A DNA stretch of 64,000 nucleotides from Ascidia mentula (taxonomy: Eukaryota; Chordata; Ascidiacea; Phlebobranchia; Ascidiidae). The notes beneath the pieces are model-generated. The model searched no databases, was not told where the DNA came from, and worked only from the letters and a program-made list of their open reading frames with translations. The number at the start of each line of letters is the position of its first letter. The first letter of the stretch is position 1. Position numbers and translations under genes: made by a program. Location: assembly GCA_947561715.1 (NCBI GenBank), contig OX387204.1:12467001-12531000 (forward strand), in the 5' to 3' direction. This document shows, one piece after another, positions 1-12,700 of the stretch.

Positions 1-1833
1 AGCCAGCATACACACAAAGCATAACAACATAGTAGCCATCTATCCCAAATATTGTCCATTTTGGCACTGGTTGAGGTGGTGTAGGTGGTGGACCCGAACA
101 GGAGCCAGGACAATCATTGCAACTGCATGGACCTTAATACATAGTTTGCCTTTAACCTTACATTTTAATAATAAGAAAGATAGTTTTTTAAATGCATATT
201 AAAAAAATGATTCTAATGTTAGCAACCGGCAAACTGCAAGAAAGTTACGTTGGCACAATACCAAAACAATGCAGCACTGCAAATAAACCTTCGGCACCTA
301 TTGCCAATAAGTGAAGGGTAATTGGCAATCACAGAACAATATGGATCAAAGTTCAGTTTGAAAACAACGCTGTTGTTGTAAGGGCAAAAAGGAAATAAAT
401 TGGCAAAAACTCTTTTAGAAAACCTAGTTTTTTTGTAAGTTACAACCAGAGCAAATCCAATTAGCTGTGAAAAAAAACTTTATACATGCACAGCAGTTGT
501 TCTCTAATATTTTGTGGGGCTTGGTCTTGCAACAAAAAAAACAAACCTACCTTCTCCAGTGACGGCACATGCCTGGTCACATCTGGTTGTAGAGTAATTC
601 ATTCCCTTGCCAGGCCCATCAACAAAAAGAGCATTAATTTGAAATGGTGCAAGACCATTGTTGATGTCATTCATATAAGAGATCCATTTCTGGTTTATAG
701 AAGACGGTATAAAAATCAACAATAGAAACTGTCACTACAAATGCAATAATACACACATGTGCAGTGCACTTGTCAGCATACGGACCACACAGCAATTTTA
801 TTGCTGGGGCATTTGTTGAAGGGCTTGTGACATGCACACATGAGTTAAACATGGAGTAAGCGAAGTCATTGTTGATTGTGTAGTTGAGAATTTTTACATA
901 CGTTCTGTTGTTGAAACTGTAAATTCCTGCAGAAGCTGAAAGAAACCTTTTTTTTTAGACTTTTTTGCCCAAACACATACATTGTATATGCCATCAAAAT
1001 ATAAAAATATATTTTTTTTTTGATAAAAAGTAAGAGAGAAAAAACAGCCACAGTCTTACATGTATTTTCTCTTTCAAAAGCATAAGTAAATGTGCTCTGA
1101 TCAGGACTGCATGTCATTTCGCAGTAAAGTGCTACAAAGTTCCTGTAGCAACTTGGACACCTTGACAAATATTGAAAGGGCAACTGTAGGTTGGTTTTCA
1201 AAGTTTTTAGCTGGTTTATGCTGCAGCAAGTTTTGGTGTCCTTGGGGCCTAATAGAAAAACAAGATTAGTCGCTGGACTTCTAATATTATGTATGAATGC
1301 TGGTAACTATTAATGACCTTTATACATATAAGGACATATTTCTTGTAACAGTTGTAGCCCCTCCTTCTCCAACAAAGGTACGGATTTATTGTTGTAAAAG
1401 CAGTTTAAATTCTTTCCATTTGCGGTGTTGTTGGCACACTCATCATACATCATACAGTAACCCGGTTTGCGAATCAAGTCTGCATTGACCTGCAGCCAAA
1501 ATATATCAGGTAAACACACTTTGTTGCTAATCAAATTACCAAAGCTACGTCTACATAATAGACACAGAGTCCAAAGGGCAACAGTAGACCTGTGTGTACA
1601 CAAGTGTTTAATGGGTCTTAAAAACTAGATCAAGACTTGTTTGTATGTCAAGTGAGGGCCAGTACAAACTACAAACACCAAATGTGAAATTAATTTATAT
1701 TTGAAGGTGTTATAAAAGTACTAGAATATATCATGTATCACTATTATACATTAAACCACATATACACGAATATACTTACAATGCAAAACAGACTGCCAAG
1801 CAGCAGACCAGAAATGATGTATTTCCACATCAT
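1..1833 (-). CDS. NPC1: NPC1 cholesterol transporter, N-terminal part (runs off left edge)
   Basis: Six exons in transcript order: 1833-1780, 1489-1318, 1248-1060, 935-757, 689-551 and 132 to beyond position 1. Phases join cleanly to give about 288 residues. The first exon is a signal peptide (starts [11 protein letters not shown]). Next comes the Cys-rich sterol-binding N-terminal domain, with the NPC1-typical [20 protein letters not shown] and [10 protein letters not shown] stretches. It ends with a Cys-rich, Pro-rich linker (CNDCPGSC, then PPPTPPQP) and WTIFGIDG, the lead-in to the first membrane helix. In the known family this lysosomal protein takes cholesterol from NPC2 and passes it to the membrane. 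Exon 2 has a weak donor (GTCATT), but the phase and the family alignment support it. The first of two adjacent ATGs is used here; either would serve. The transporter core lies outside the window. A related partial gene lies 2.1 kb upstream on the same strand. Confidence 0.9.
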
Positions 1834-3941
1834 TATTTAAAATATCTTATTACACCCTGCAAAATACAGATAGTTATAGCCTATGTTAGATTTTTAGGCA
1901 TGTCAAAGTTCTGAACAATTTTAAATAATTCAACTACATAAACTTTTATTTTCGTATCATTTTTTATGCTTATCACATGTTTTTAACAATAAGTAAAGTA
2001 AAAGTGAGAGCAAAAAGTGTCTGGCATTTCACACACAACGATATTTAAGGAATTTGCCTTGGGGCACTTGGTGCAACTCCACAGGTTGCTGGAGTCCAAT
2101 TTAAACACAATATAAAGTATTACTCATCCAAAATAACCATGGCTTACATGACCAACAAACAAAAACAAATCATTTTTACTGCATTATCAACAAACATTGC
2201 TCAGACTTACAGACAAGAAATTAGCAACTACTTCTACTGGTATTGATTATCCCATCTGTCTTATTTAAACTGGGACAATTATGCCCAACAAACACAACAG
2301 CAACAAAAGCAAAACTTTTCAATTGTGGGTGATATTAGCATCTTTAAATGGCATAAATATCCATATTGGCACGGCAAGTTTAAATGGTAGGCCTAATAAA
2401 AGTGCGCTGCTCTTGGTTCATTCATACGTCTCTTTTTCCACTGCAAAGCATTCGACTTGTTCCGTTTCCATGTTCAATTAACAATCATTTTATCAACCTC
2501 ACACATCATACTGATACTGCAATGAATGTCATAACATAGTGAGATTACAAACTCGATTCGTGATCTTTTTTCACGAACCGGTTGCTAACAATGCAACATT
2601 CCAAGCTGGTTACCGAGCGAGCAAGCGTCAGCCAGCCCGACACACCCATGACGTCATGCCTTACTACGATCACGCCACCCGATTTGAAGTTGTGAGAAAT
2701 TGCTTCGTGAAATGTCAGCACTTGCGCCGCTAAAGAGCTGACGCAGAAATAACCAATTCAAGCGTAACCTGAAATGTGCCAATGGGTTTTATTCTTTGTT
2801 GTGACGAGGGTATATAATGAATCACTGGAAGTAGTTTGTGATCCTCTGTCTGTTTTGGGTTAAACATTTTTTTCCAAACACAAAATGTAATATTATAAAG
2901 CATAAACCCCCCGGAATGACACTTTTGGATTCGAGTATTCTTATGTCATCGCCTTTCTTAGCGCAAATATGTTAGCGAAACATATGGTGGCGAGAGGTGC
3001 ACAGTAACCAACCCATGGTGAATGAAGTGAGAGGTAAAGCGTATGTTTTCGCTCTGCAAACCGATGATTGTGGCTCATATGTTTCCACCACTCGTTACGA
3101 AGCACAAAAATCTATTTTACTTGCACTTCGTTTCAAACAAAATTTTGTGTTCTCATTTTGATTTGCAATTTGTTTTTAAGTCCAATATCATTTTCAAATT
3201 AAATTGCATTGAAAAATGTGTTTTTAACTTCATTTCAATTTAATAATTTTTCAATAAAGTTGCCATCATTAAACAAATAAACAGCATAAAACACACTAAA
3301 ATTGAATTGTTTATTTTATTTGCTTTTGTAATTTCATTTTCTACCACTGTGCATAACTGTCACATGAAGAAGCATTTTAATTAAATATAGACTATACATT
3401 CTGAGAATAAAAAGACTATAAAAATAAAAGGCAATGTTAACAACAGTATGGGCCAGTCTTGTTATTCTCACAATTACTGTCTGTCCATTACATATTATAA
3501 TGTTTGTATGCAAAGTAAATGTCTTTTACAAAAACAGTAGACTAAAACACATATTATCAAAAAAGTGCTATCAAATTTAAAATAAAAATTGTATTTTAAA
3601 ATGCAAATGACAATAAAAATGAACTCTATAATAAAATCATACATGCATTTTAAAATCAAAATACAATTAAAATGTACTCAAAGATACATTTAAAAATACA
3701 AATTAAAATATAAACAAAATGCATTTAATAATTAAACTAGATTTTGAAATTGAACATGAAACAAAAATAAAATCGAATTGCAATTTAAACTTAAAATTAA
3801 ATGTTGTACAAAATCAGTATCCGATTAAACAAGACAGTTCATGAAAAATTTTCCAACAAATATTCTACGTCTGTGCAACACTATTAACACAGTGAATTTT
3901 TGTGCCATTGTCCAATACAAAAGTGAAACAAATAATAGTCA
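1834..3941. other. Spacer between the two NPC1-family genes
   Basis: No gene is supported here. It should hold the promoter and 5' UTR of the NPC1 gene that starts at 1833 and the 3' UTR of the gene ending at 3942. The part at 2540-2760 is less AT-rich and has a palindromic CRE-type site. The stretch 3540-3800 is low-complexity A/T sequence with repeated AATTAAAAT-like words. Short plus-strand frames at 2281-2481, 2539-2733 and 3043-3243 look like chance. Confidence 0.5.
2649..2656. promoter_or_regulatory. Perfect palindromic CRE (ATF/CREB-type) site
   Basis: TGACGTCA lies about 820 bp upstream of the NPC1 start codon, in the least AT-rich part of the spacer. ATF/CREB proteins bind this octamer in animals. 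That it regulates NPC1 is inference from position alone. Confidence 0.3.
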
Positions 3942-5698
3942 TTAAATTATTGCCATGGGCACAGGCAGAAATTGGTCAATTTCATCCTTGGTCAAAGGCT
4001 GAGCAGAAAAGCTGACAGAAAGGTTGGTGTCCAATCGATTGCTGTATTTTTTCAGGTGTTCAATTAACCTAAAAAAATATATGGTTGAAGTTTTCAATTT
4101 CACAGCTGTGAAACCACAACAATTCAAATCATGTGTATATGGAGCAAAAAACAACTATGCAGATGATGTTATGCAACAATAATATACAAAAGAAATAAAA
4201 TGAGATGGGCACCGATAAACCACAAAGCTTATCCTTTTTTAGCCGTGAGTTCAGCATTGTAAACATGCTGCATATAATTCAAAATACAAGCTCAATTATC
4301 TGGAATAAAAAACATGATGCTTATCACAAACCTTTAGCAATACAATAATTTCTGTGATACAATTTTTATGAAATGTACATTGTCTTTAGTTCACTGAAAA
4401 TGTTCCAAATAGACACTTACTTCAATTCCCATGCAAAAGCCTTTTCCACATCTTCCAAATTGTTGTGATGAACAGGAATTGTGATAACAGCAGCAGTTGC
4501 ATTTAGATAATTATTGCCGTCATAATTTCCCAGTGCCACCCATGGAAAGACTGGTCCCCCATATGTTCCAAGACATGATAGGTGCAGCTTTGTCGCATCA
4601 TCGATGGAAGCTGGGCCACTGGGAAACAAGAGAGTATTCTATTTTTTATTCAAAAAAATTTGGGGTGCAAAGCAGTACTTTTTTAAAAAGCAATGTGGAT
4701 TAAAAAAATTGTTTCAAAAAACTAATTTCTGTAAGAAGTTGTTTCCAAGAATAGAAATAGATTTTGATACTTTATTTATTATGTAAGTCACTATTACCAC
4801 AAAGTGTATTTAAAAAAATACTTTCTAGTTTTACCTTGTACAAGCCATCAGGTGATCATGATAGTCGGCATACACAAAAAAACTATCAGATGAAACTTTG
4901 TTAAGTGTGTCCAAGTCATTTTGGAAATAGTTCAGAACAGACATAATGGTACAGTTATTGTTGTAAGGTGCCAGAGGTTTTACACAAATATCCTCGAGGG
5001 CCACACTCCGTCCATTGTATTCTGCATTTATTGCTCCCACTTCAAGTTGCAGTGCCAACATCTAATTTTTAAACAAGGTTGTATATGGGACTGATTATAG
5101 CATATTTCCTAAAATTGAATTTTAGAAAACTGTGAACCATTAAGAGTGATTACTAAGCATCACATTAAAGCGGACTTCCTACAGGAAGAAAACATGCGAG
5201 TCTTACTGACAAAAACATGATCTCACCTCAGTCAAAACATCCTTTTGAAGGATTGGGCCAAAAGGAACATGCTGCTGGTCTGCTGGATCAGTGCTATCAG
5301 TGTAAGGATCATAGATTGATCTCTTCCTAAATGGGGCTGTTATAATCAGCTGCTCAGTTCTAAAATAAATAACTGAGACTTGAGAATTTCTCTGACCATT
5401 TTTACAGCAGTTTAAAATCAAATACTGCATAGCATTAAGGTATCTAAACAAAACTCTTACCTGAAACTTGAGTTAAAGTGTTTGCCATAGTATTCTTTTT
5501 TAATGTGAGTTTGCTTGGCTTTCACAGAGGGGACCTTTATGTACAAAAAAGTTTAATAGAAATTAGGTGGAGGCAAAAACAAACAGCAAATAGTACTTGT
5601 GACAATACCAAAATATAACATACATTACAATACATAACAATACTTACAAAGCAAACAAGATCAGCAAACAACAGACCAGAAATGATGTATTTCCACAT
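3942..5698 (-). CDS. NPC1-derived secreted middle-luminal-domain protein
   Basis: Six exons: 5698-5648, 5534-5461, 5359-5227, 5061-4835, 4618-4421 and 4068-3942 (stop TAA), giving 269 residues with all phases consistent. Exon 1 is a signal peptide ([17 protein letters not shown]) almost identical to that of the adjacent NPC1 gene. Exons 2-6 match only the NPC1 middle luminal domain, from the segment just after membrane helix 2 ([22 protein letters not shown]) through [30 protein letters not shown] and [12 protein letters not shown] to [14 protein letters not shown]. The frame stops before helix 3. The four Cys that pair in this domain of mammalian NPC1 are all present. There is no sterol-binding N-domain and no membrane helix. 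In mammals this domain binds NPC2, so the soluble form might bind NPC2-like proteins or ligands (inference). A decaying duplicate is possible, but the open frame and intact splice sites argue against it. Confidence 0.8.
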
Positions 5699-7234
5699 AT
5701 TTATTTTTAAAATATTATTGTAAATATTTAAAAGATCTTATTACACACTACAGTTCAAATAGGGGTGTGATTACTTGTGTGAATTTTCTGTACAGTTTTA
5801 TTAAATCTATCATATTAGGTTGTTGCACTTATTGCATTGTGATTTAGTAAAATAATTTACCTAAATAACATTGACTTGGACAACCAGATAAAAAAAAACT
5901 TTTTAGTTCATAATCAAATTTTCCATTTTGCTAAAATAATTTAAAAATAATAATGCCATATTCCATTTGGGAAAACTTGTTTACTGTCATCCTAATCAAA
6001 GGTTATTTTTATTTTTTGTAAATACTGTAACATTATCTAATTTAAATATTGCTAGCTCTTAATTTTATTTTCAATCTAATATAGAAAAGCTGATAATTTT
6101 AGTTGTCCAAATGTCGATTGTGGTGTGGACAACAAATTACCATTTCTAACAAAAAAAAAGCGTGACACATTTGTCATGTGCCACTGATACTATTTAATGG
6201 AAACCAAATTATCTATATGTACTGCTATAGACAGAAAAGAAATAATAGATTCTAATACTCATTGTTCCAACCGTCTTCGATTCGCAACAAAAACGAGTTC
6301 AACAATCTTCGATCTGCAACACGACGTGTTTACATACTGACGGCACAGTTCCGTTGTCATGTTAAATCAATGATTGCTAAGACAAGAAATCTTTTGTGTT
6401 CCAGTGTTGATCTACATCGGTAAAACTACAAAAAGGGTTACTGTTTTTTTATCGACAAAGTAAATTTTGCCGCATTATAAAGTCGATTCCCACATTTCTT
6501 TTTGGTTTTAAACAGACGTTCCATGATTCGGAAAATGCGCAAATACCGTTGTTCACTGAGAAGTTGTGAGAAAGAGAGAATTAGCAGCATTTATACGACT
6601 CAAAAAACAACAAAATTTTTTGATATAACTCGATTTTCGGACTCTGTTGCGGTAAAAAAGCGGCAAATGTGTTGTATTTAGTTGGTCAATAAACTGGAAA
6701 GGCAATGAACCACAGTGACAGGGGCCTATTATAACCACGTCACAAAAAGTTGATTTTCGCACATTTACAAATGCTTGACTCACGATAAGCGAACCGTAAC
6801 AAGGTATATATGCACCTCCAAATATTTGTCATATTTGTCACTTCTTAATTAAACCGGTTAGCAAATCGCTGGATCCAAATTATCTGGCCGGATTTGACTA
6901 TTCACTATCCGAAACATCACAAATGTAAAGTCGATTTTAATGGCAATTTGTTGCCAATTGTTTCGTCCAGGTTTTGACTACCGGTATGTGACAAATATCA
7001 TCGCAAAAACGTAAGCTACAAGGTGTTAAAGTAAGCTACAATCACACTTGTAGTCCTGTAATCCACAATCAGGTAATGTAAATGAGTGTCAAGTGATAAC
7101 GTAATTTCCTTGCATGTTTTTATAGGCGGACTGTTATCATGTATATTTGTGGCTAGTGAATGAAAGTTCGTGTTATTGCCATCATGTTATAATGCGCTAT
7201 CTGACTTAAGCGTGAGTCCGTAACTAGGAAAGCG

Positions 7235-7499
7235 GTGCAGCTGTTGATGTGGCAGCTCTCATTGATTATTATGGCTCTTTTGCGCATATAATATTTTTTT
7301 GGGTGAAAGCCGAGCCGATAGCGCTATTGGATCCCAAACAGTTGTTCGCACTATAGTGCGCTCCACGTGGTTCGTCTGTGTTGATTGTTACCTAGTTTGG
7401 TACCCAACATATCGACGATTGACCGAAAGGTACCACAAAGTGGAAATCTGTGTGCCTGCTAGTCTACCAGCTAGCACAGTGCCACATCAACAGCTGCAC
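7235..7499. repeat. 20-bp perfect inverted repeat with 225-bp spacer
   Basis: GTGCAGCTGTTGATGTGGCA at 7235-7254 is the exact reverse complement of 7480-7499. The right arm ends at the first core base of the hammerhead ribozyme and contains its 5' stem I strand (7492-7498). The left arm could therefore compete with ribozyme folding in a transcript that spans both. Confidence 0.75.
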
Positions 7500-7551
7500 T
7501 GATGAGACCTTACAGGTCGAAACAGTGCGTGTATACACCCTGTCTGCAGCT
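7492..7551 (+). ncRNA. Hammerhead ribozyme (type I, short stem III)
   Basis: All core elements are present in order. Stem I 5' strand AGCTGCA (7492-7498); core CTGATGA (7499-7505); stem II GACCT/AGGTC (7506-7510 with 7514-7518) closed by a TAC loop; core GAA plus A15.1 (7519-7522); stem III ACAG/CTGT (7522-7525 with 7540-7543), extended by a GTGT/ACAC helix. Cleavage would follow the GTC triplet at C7544. Stem I 3' strand TGCAGCT (7545-7551) pairs perfectly with the 5' strand. In animals such type I motifs are known from Penelope-like retroelements and retrozymes. No protein of either kind is recognisable nearby, so the host element is not identified. Confidence 0.85.
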
Positions 7552-9703
7552 CTCATGTATTTTCAATATCATATAGTGTTTTATACGTAGGCTAAATGAA
7601 CAGCGGCAAATAAACTTAGCTAGCCTATACAGAAAGTGAAATGGCGTGGGCACCGAAATAACGTGAAAGTTATCGAGTCTGGCGCCTATATGTTCCTTCC
7701 GGAGAACCACACTCTCTGCCTTTATAAGTGCGATCCGATTTCGGACATTTGGATCAACCCATTAAAACGGAAATGTGAACTCGGTTCATTGAAAATGACA
7801 CAGAGATACCACAATTCAAGCGCAACAAAAAATCTTATGCTTGTGCCTTACAGTACACGAAAGTAGTTGCTGATAATGTTCATCTGATTGGTTCTGCTTC
7901 AAGGGCGTTGGTTTTCAAACGATCAGCATGTTGGTACAATTATGGTTTTATAAAAATTAAAATTATATGTTCCGTTTGGTCAAGTCTGATTGTTTCGTTA
8001 CCATTTTGTTAAACTTAATAAAGGTGTCACTGCATTGGTTGGTTTGCAAAATATAAGTAGTTGAGCTTCAAGTCTATCATCCAGCAAAAGCAACTGCTAA
8101 GAAAATAAACATAAAATGTGGCGTAAAGGAAGTTGAATAACATCCGGTTAAAGGCGCCCCAGAGCGAAAATTAAAGAGTTTGAGAGACATTATCTAAACC
8201 AACTGCCCTGACTAAACGTGCGTTGATTATTATACAAGACCATGTCTTAACTTCGGTGTATCATGCAAAGTTAATCATGTGTATAGATTTGCACAATACA
8301 AAATTAGGTGTATGTTCGTATATTTACCGTCGAATTAACTTGATTTGGCTCTTACCAAATGTTTTTTTTTTGTTTGAATGATGTTTTTGTCCATGTTAGT
8401 ATTCACAAGGTTATTATATGCAATCGTATGCATGGAAACAATTCAGTCAATGACGTATCTGATTTGCATGTAAGTAAATTTATCCAATCTCTTAATTTAC
8501 ATTTATTTGATCAAAGGGATCATTTTGGGAAGTCTCTTGCTGAAAACTTTGAATGAAATATAACAAATTAATTTAGTCAATGTAGTATTTATTTTGCGTT
8601 TAATGTGTCGAAAAAATGTGTGGGGGCTGCGCAATGCTTCAGCGTTCCAATGTGGCCAGTAATTAAATACTGAGATAAATCAAATGCACTGGGGCCTACC
8701 GCCGCAAACCCAGTGCATCTAACTGTAGCATTTGTCATCAGGTGATTGGGCTCTTCCGTTTCCTGCTTGTGCGATGGCGCTATAAACGTCTGCCACCCTC
8801 TATATTAACACCAACACGGTGGTATAGCTATTGCGCAAACCACACACCGAGTGTTAAGCGTCAGAGCCGGAACTGATCAATAATAGCAAGCCCGAGCGAC
8901 GTAGCGATGACGTCGCCGATGTCGATGTTTGCACGACAAGATGACGATTGTCGATGTTTTTTCAAGACTCGAGGTTTCGCGAGGTCGGTTTGACAGGTGA
9001 ACTATTTTTCGGTGTTGGAGACTTGCACGGCGGGTTTTTACCATCGTCGTGATGCGGAACTTTCGGGTAATTTACATTTGGACATTTCTATTTGGGTGGA
9101 TGAGACGAAGCACGCAATACACTCATTACGCTTTATTAACGATGAACGAAAAACCCACACAGATATTTACATCTTCGCGAAAAAAAAAGAAATAATGCGA
9201 TTTCATAGAACACACAAACGGCGAAGGTGCTTTTTATCAACAGTCTGTTGTGTATTATTTATTCATGTGTGCGGACAATTTGAAACGTTAAAACTTGCTT
9301 TTTATGGTAGTAAAATACATTGTGCATGTCCAGGATGGTTTGACTTTAATTAAAAAAGACTATTGGCTCAACGGCATGACTAATATACTTGCAACATTGC
9401 TTACATCATATACGAATTATAGTCTGAAGTACTAACAAAGAAACCTTGACGAAATACAACTATGATGCAGAAAATAAACTGTTTGCAGTTTGAACTTCAA
9501 GCTGTTGTGGATATTTACAACTCAAATTTAACATTTTCATGTAAGGAAAATACTATGAAAAATTGCCATTTAACCACAATATTTCAATCGGTGGAAACGA
9601 TACAATATGATATGTACACAAAAACATGCGTATAGAGTGAAAGAAAGATAGAGAAATTATGACACTTATTGGACGGAAAAGTTTACATACATGCTGCTTT
9701 CAT

Positions 9704-12700
9704 TCAGTCAAATGATCTGTTGCTGAGAAATATGGGAGCCACAAGAGTCCAAATGTACAATGCAAAGCACACCCAGCTTGATGATATTTTCACCCACATG
9801 GCAGGTAGAGAGTGCTCCATTGTAGTGTAATTCTCTCCAGGTCTGTGTGATAGAAATATGTTATTGATACATATGTGCTGCTTGCAGAGTTTCCAATGCA
9901 TTTTAATTGATGGCAAATTATGGTTGTAAACGCAAGTGACAAAAAAGAACAGTAGGAAGAAAGTATTACAACAAGACTATTTTAGGGATCTGTTTGCATA
10001 GTTCTGGTCGATGTAGGACCCATAAACCAGTATAAATAAGTGACAGGATCCTCCTAAAATTTTACGATGTACTGAAATTGTTTCTCGCATGAGGCAGTAT
10101 TTGATGGTATGTTTGAACACAACCACTTGTGAGTAGTTGTGTTGCACACCAATTTAAACAATAAGTATAAGCTTGTATTTTCAACTGCATAAACAAACAC
10201 TATTTACAAAACTATATCAATAAATACTGTGGCCTCACCAACACAGCATACATGGTTACTCAGGCACAAGAGCTGAGTCATTCTGTTTTGCAGATAACAA
10301 TTGGCAACACTTAACTCTACCCACTACATTTTTAGCACTGTGTTACAAATGAACGCTTAAAAAAGTTTGGTATGTCAAATCATATCACCCAGCAAACAGT
10401 GTTGTGGGAAATGTAATAAGTCAAAATTGAGAATACTTTGATTCCTATAACTCTCTTATGTCACATTCAAGAATCTTGTTTTTTTTTACTTTTTAACTTC
10501 GCATAAATGTGTTAGAGGAAAAAATCAAACAAGGTTATATCTTTCTTGTTTTAGGTATGTAAAGGTAAACAGGAGGTTTACAAAACTGCCATCTCGTACC
10601 TGTACCAGTTTGTCAGGGTCATCATTATGTAAAGAGATGCCAAGAAAAACATGAGATGGAAGAATGAATAAGAATAAGCCACAGACTCTTGTTCATTGTC
10701 GTAAACCTTCTGGCCATTTGCTTCAGCATCTTTCACCAAAACCTTTCGAAAACATCAAAAGTCATTCATTGATAACAAAATCAAAAGAATTAAAGCACAA
10801 AGAGCAAATTTTATTATTTTAGTCTTTGCCATTTGATTAATTTCTCCCGACTTACATCTTGATCACCTTCGTTGTCGTCCAATACAACATTTTCATGAAA
10901 AGTCAGTCTGTCCACATTACTTTGAGTTGAAGATCGAATGCTGAGAAAAAAAGGGGAATAAATGAAAAAAAACTGGTGCCCAAACAGTAGAGTTAACTAT
11001 TAAAGAATGCAACTTCCAAGTTAAATGAAACCAGGAAGAAGTTTCTCTCATGCCATTCAGCAACTTTTACACGATGCTAATGTACATTGCAAAATTATTA
11101 ATGGGCTGCAGACCTGTCAGAAATTGGCCTGTCTGCAGCCTAATGATCAATATGGATTCTTTGCTACTATCCCTTTCTCACACAACAGCTTAGCAAATAC
11201 ATGCTTTGTCAGTTTGTAAGGCTACATGAGCATACCCACCTTGAATACAGCACACAAACAAAGAATACCATCAAGCCAACAATGCTCTGACCATCCCAGA
11301 ACTGAACATTGGTTGGTGGAGTTGGGGTGGTTCCATTTGAAACACTTCCTCCATGTAAAATGTCCTATATGTCAACAAAAAAGCACATGAGATACCAACT
11401 TTAATGTGGAATCAATATGTAACTTAAAGTCTTTACAGGGTATAGCTTTGAAAAAAAAACAGCTAGCACTTCTTCTATATGTGCAGTACATAACCAACAA
11501 GGTGATTGCAATTTAACACAAGAAACTTTGTTTATTTGAGGTGTGCAACACCACCAAGTATAACTAATGCTTTTACATGCACTCTTAGTAATATTTACAT
11601 TGGCCACTGCCATCAGACTTGGGTTACATGTCACATCAGGGTTGCTTGTCATTGCTGACCAGGTCAAATACATGCAGTACATGGAGATTACAGATGCTTG
11701 AAGCAAACCACTTCGAGGTTGTTCTTTAAAAAGGCAAACAAAAAAAGTTTATTGTGTATTTTAGTGTAACTATAGAGTTTTTATAGAGTACAATAACTGC
11801 TCTTTATATCCAAAATTCATTTTTTGTCAAGCAAATGCAGTGTAGTCATCAAAAAACACTGCCTTCACAAAACGCCAACATGAAGGTACCAAGTACCCAC
11901 CTTCCTGTACACGAGGCAGTATCGCAACCACTGACACCACAACGCAGAGAATCAGGTTGATGCTTACAAATGCCTTGTTGGTGCTGCAGTCACCCTGCAT
12001 ATAAAAAGGTCACTGAATGTATGGCTTACTTGCATACATAACTTCACATGATAGCTTTGACAAATCATAGTTCAATCGAAAACATATAATGCAGAAACAT
12101 GGCCTTTAAAATACTGAAAAGTTTACAACAAAGCCAAACAGAAGGTTAAAGCGATGTTTGTAGTAAGTCATGGAAAAAAAATCTGGCTCGTATTCTGGTT
12201 GTTTGCAAAGAAGAGTTCACTTACAAATGCATAATAAATGTAGAACAGCACAACAGCCGCAATGCAAACGACATAGTTGAAAATGGTTGCTCCAAGCAGA
12301 AGAATGGTCCAACAGCGAGGGGAATCCCCATCTTCACGCTTTTCCAACATCACATCATTCCAAGCATGGGCAAAATCAACCAGGAGTACCAACTGCACAA
12401 CACAATGACTTTTTAATAACAAAGTAAAGAGCAGTTGGTGACTTTTACCTTACATTTCTAGATTTAGTTGCAGTTTTATTGCAATGCACAGTATTTTAAA
12501 CTGTAAAAATGTCACTAGGAAACTGCAGGAATCAGACCATCTGCTGGGGGGTGACCGCTGGATTTGCTCTTATGTGTCAAAAATTGTATTTAAATAAGAT
12601 CAAAATAATACTGATTTTCATTATCAGGTAGTTTACATGGTTACCTTTTCCAGCAAACAAAAATCTCCCAGGATTTTACATAAACGCTGTCGACAGCAAT

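Larger units (their letters stand above)
5699..9703. other. Spacer between the NPC1-derived gene and SERINC, with a hammerhead ribozyme
   Basis: No protein gene is supported in these 4 kb. It should contain the promoter of the gene starting at 5698 and the 3' UTR of SERINC near 9704. The clear feature is a hammerhead ribozyme at 7492-7551 with a 20-bp inverted repeat around it, which suggests a retroelement remnant of unknown extent. The stretch 8620-8990 is GC-richer with several GACG/CGTC words. Plus-strand frames at 7299-7502, 7636-7866, 8359-8556 and 8997-9353 show no recognisable domain. Confidence 0.5.

Noticed and set aside
2780-3000. Possible solo LTR (TATA-like word, then a TGGTGGCGAG stretch resembling a primer site)
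   Set aside because: No matching LTR ends, no clear tRNA match and no coding remnant beside it.
2539-3243. Plus-strand frames with a TATATAA word at about 2812
   Set aside because: Frames are short and low-complexity; the TATA-like word alone is weak in AT-rich DNA.
8997-9353. Plus-strand frame of 118 codons in the NPC1-SERINC spacer
   Set aside because: No domain, no splice context, odd composition; nothing supports coding.
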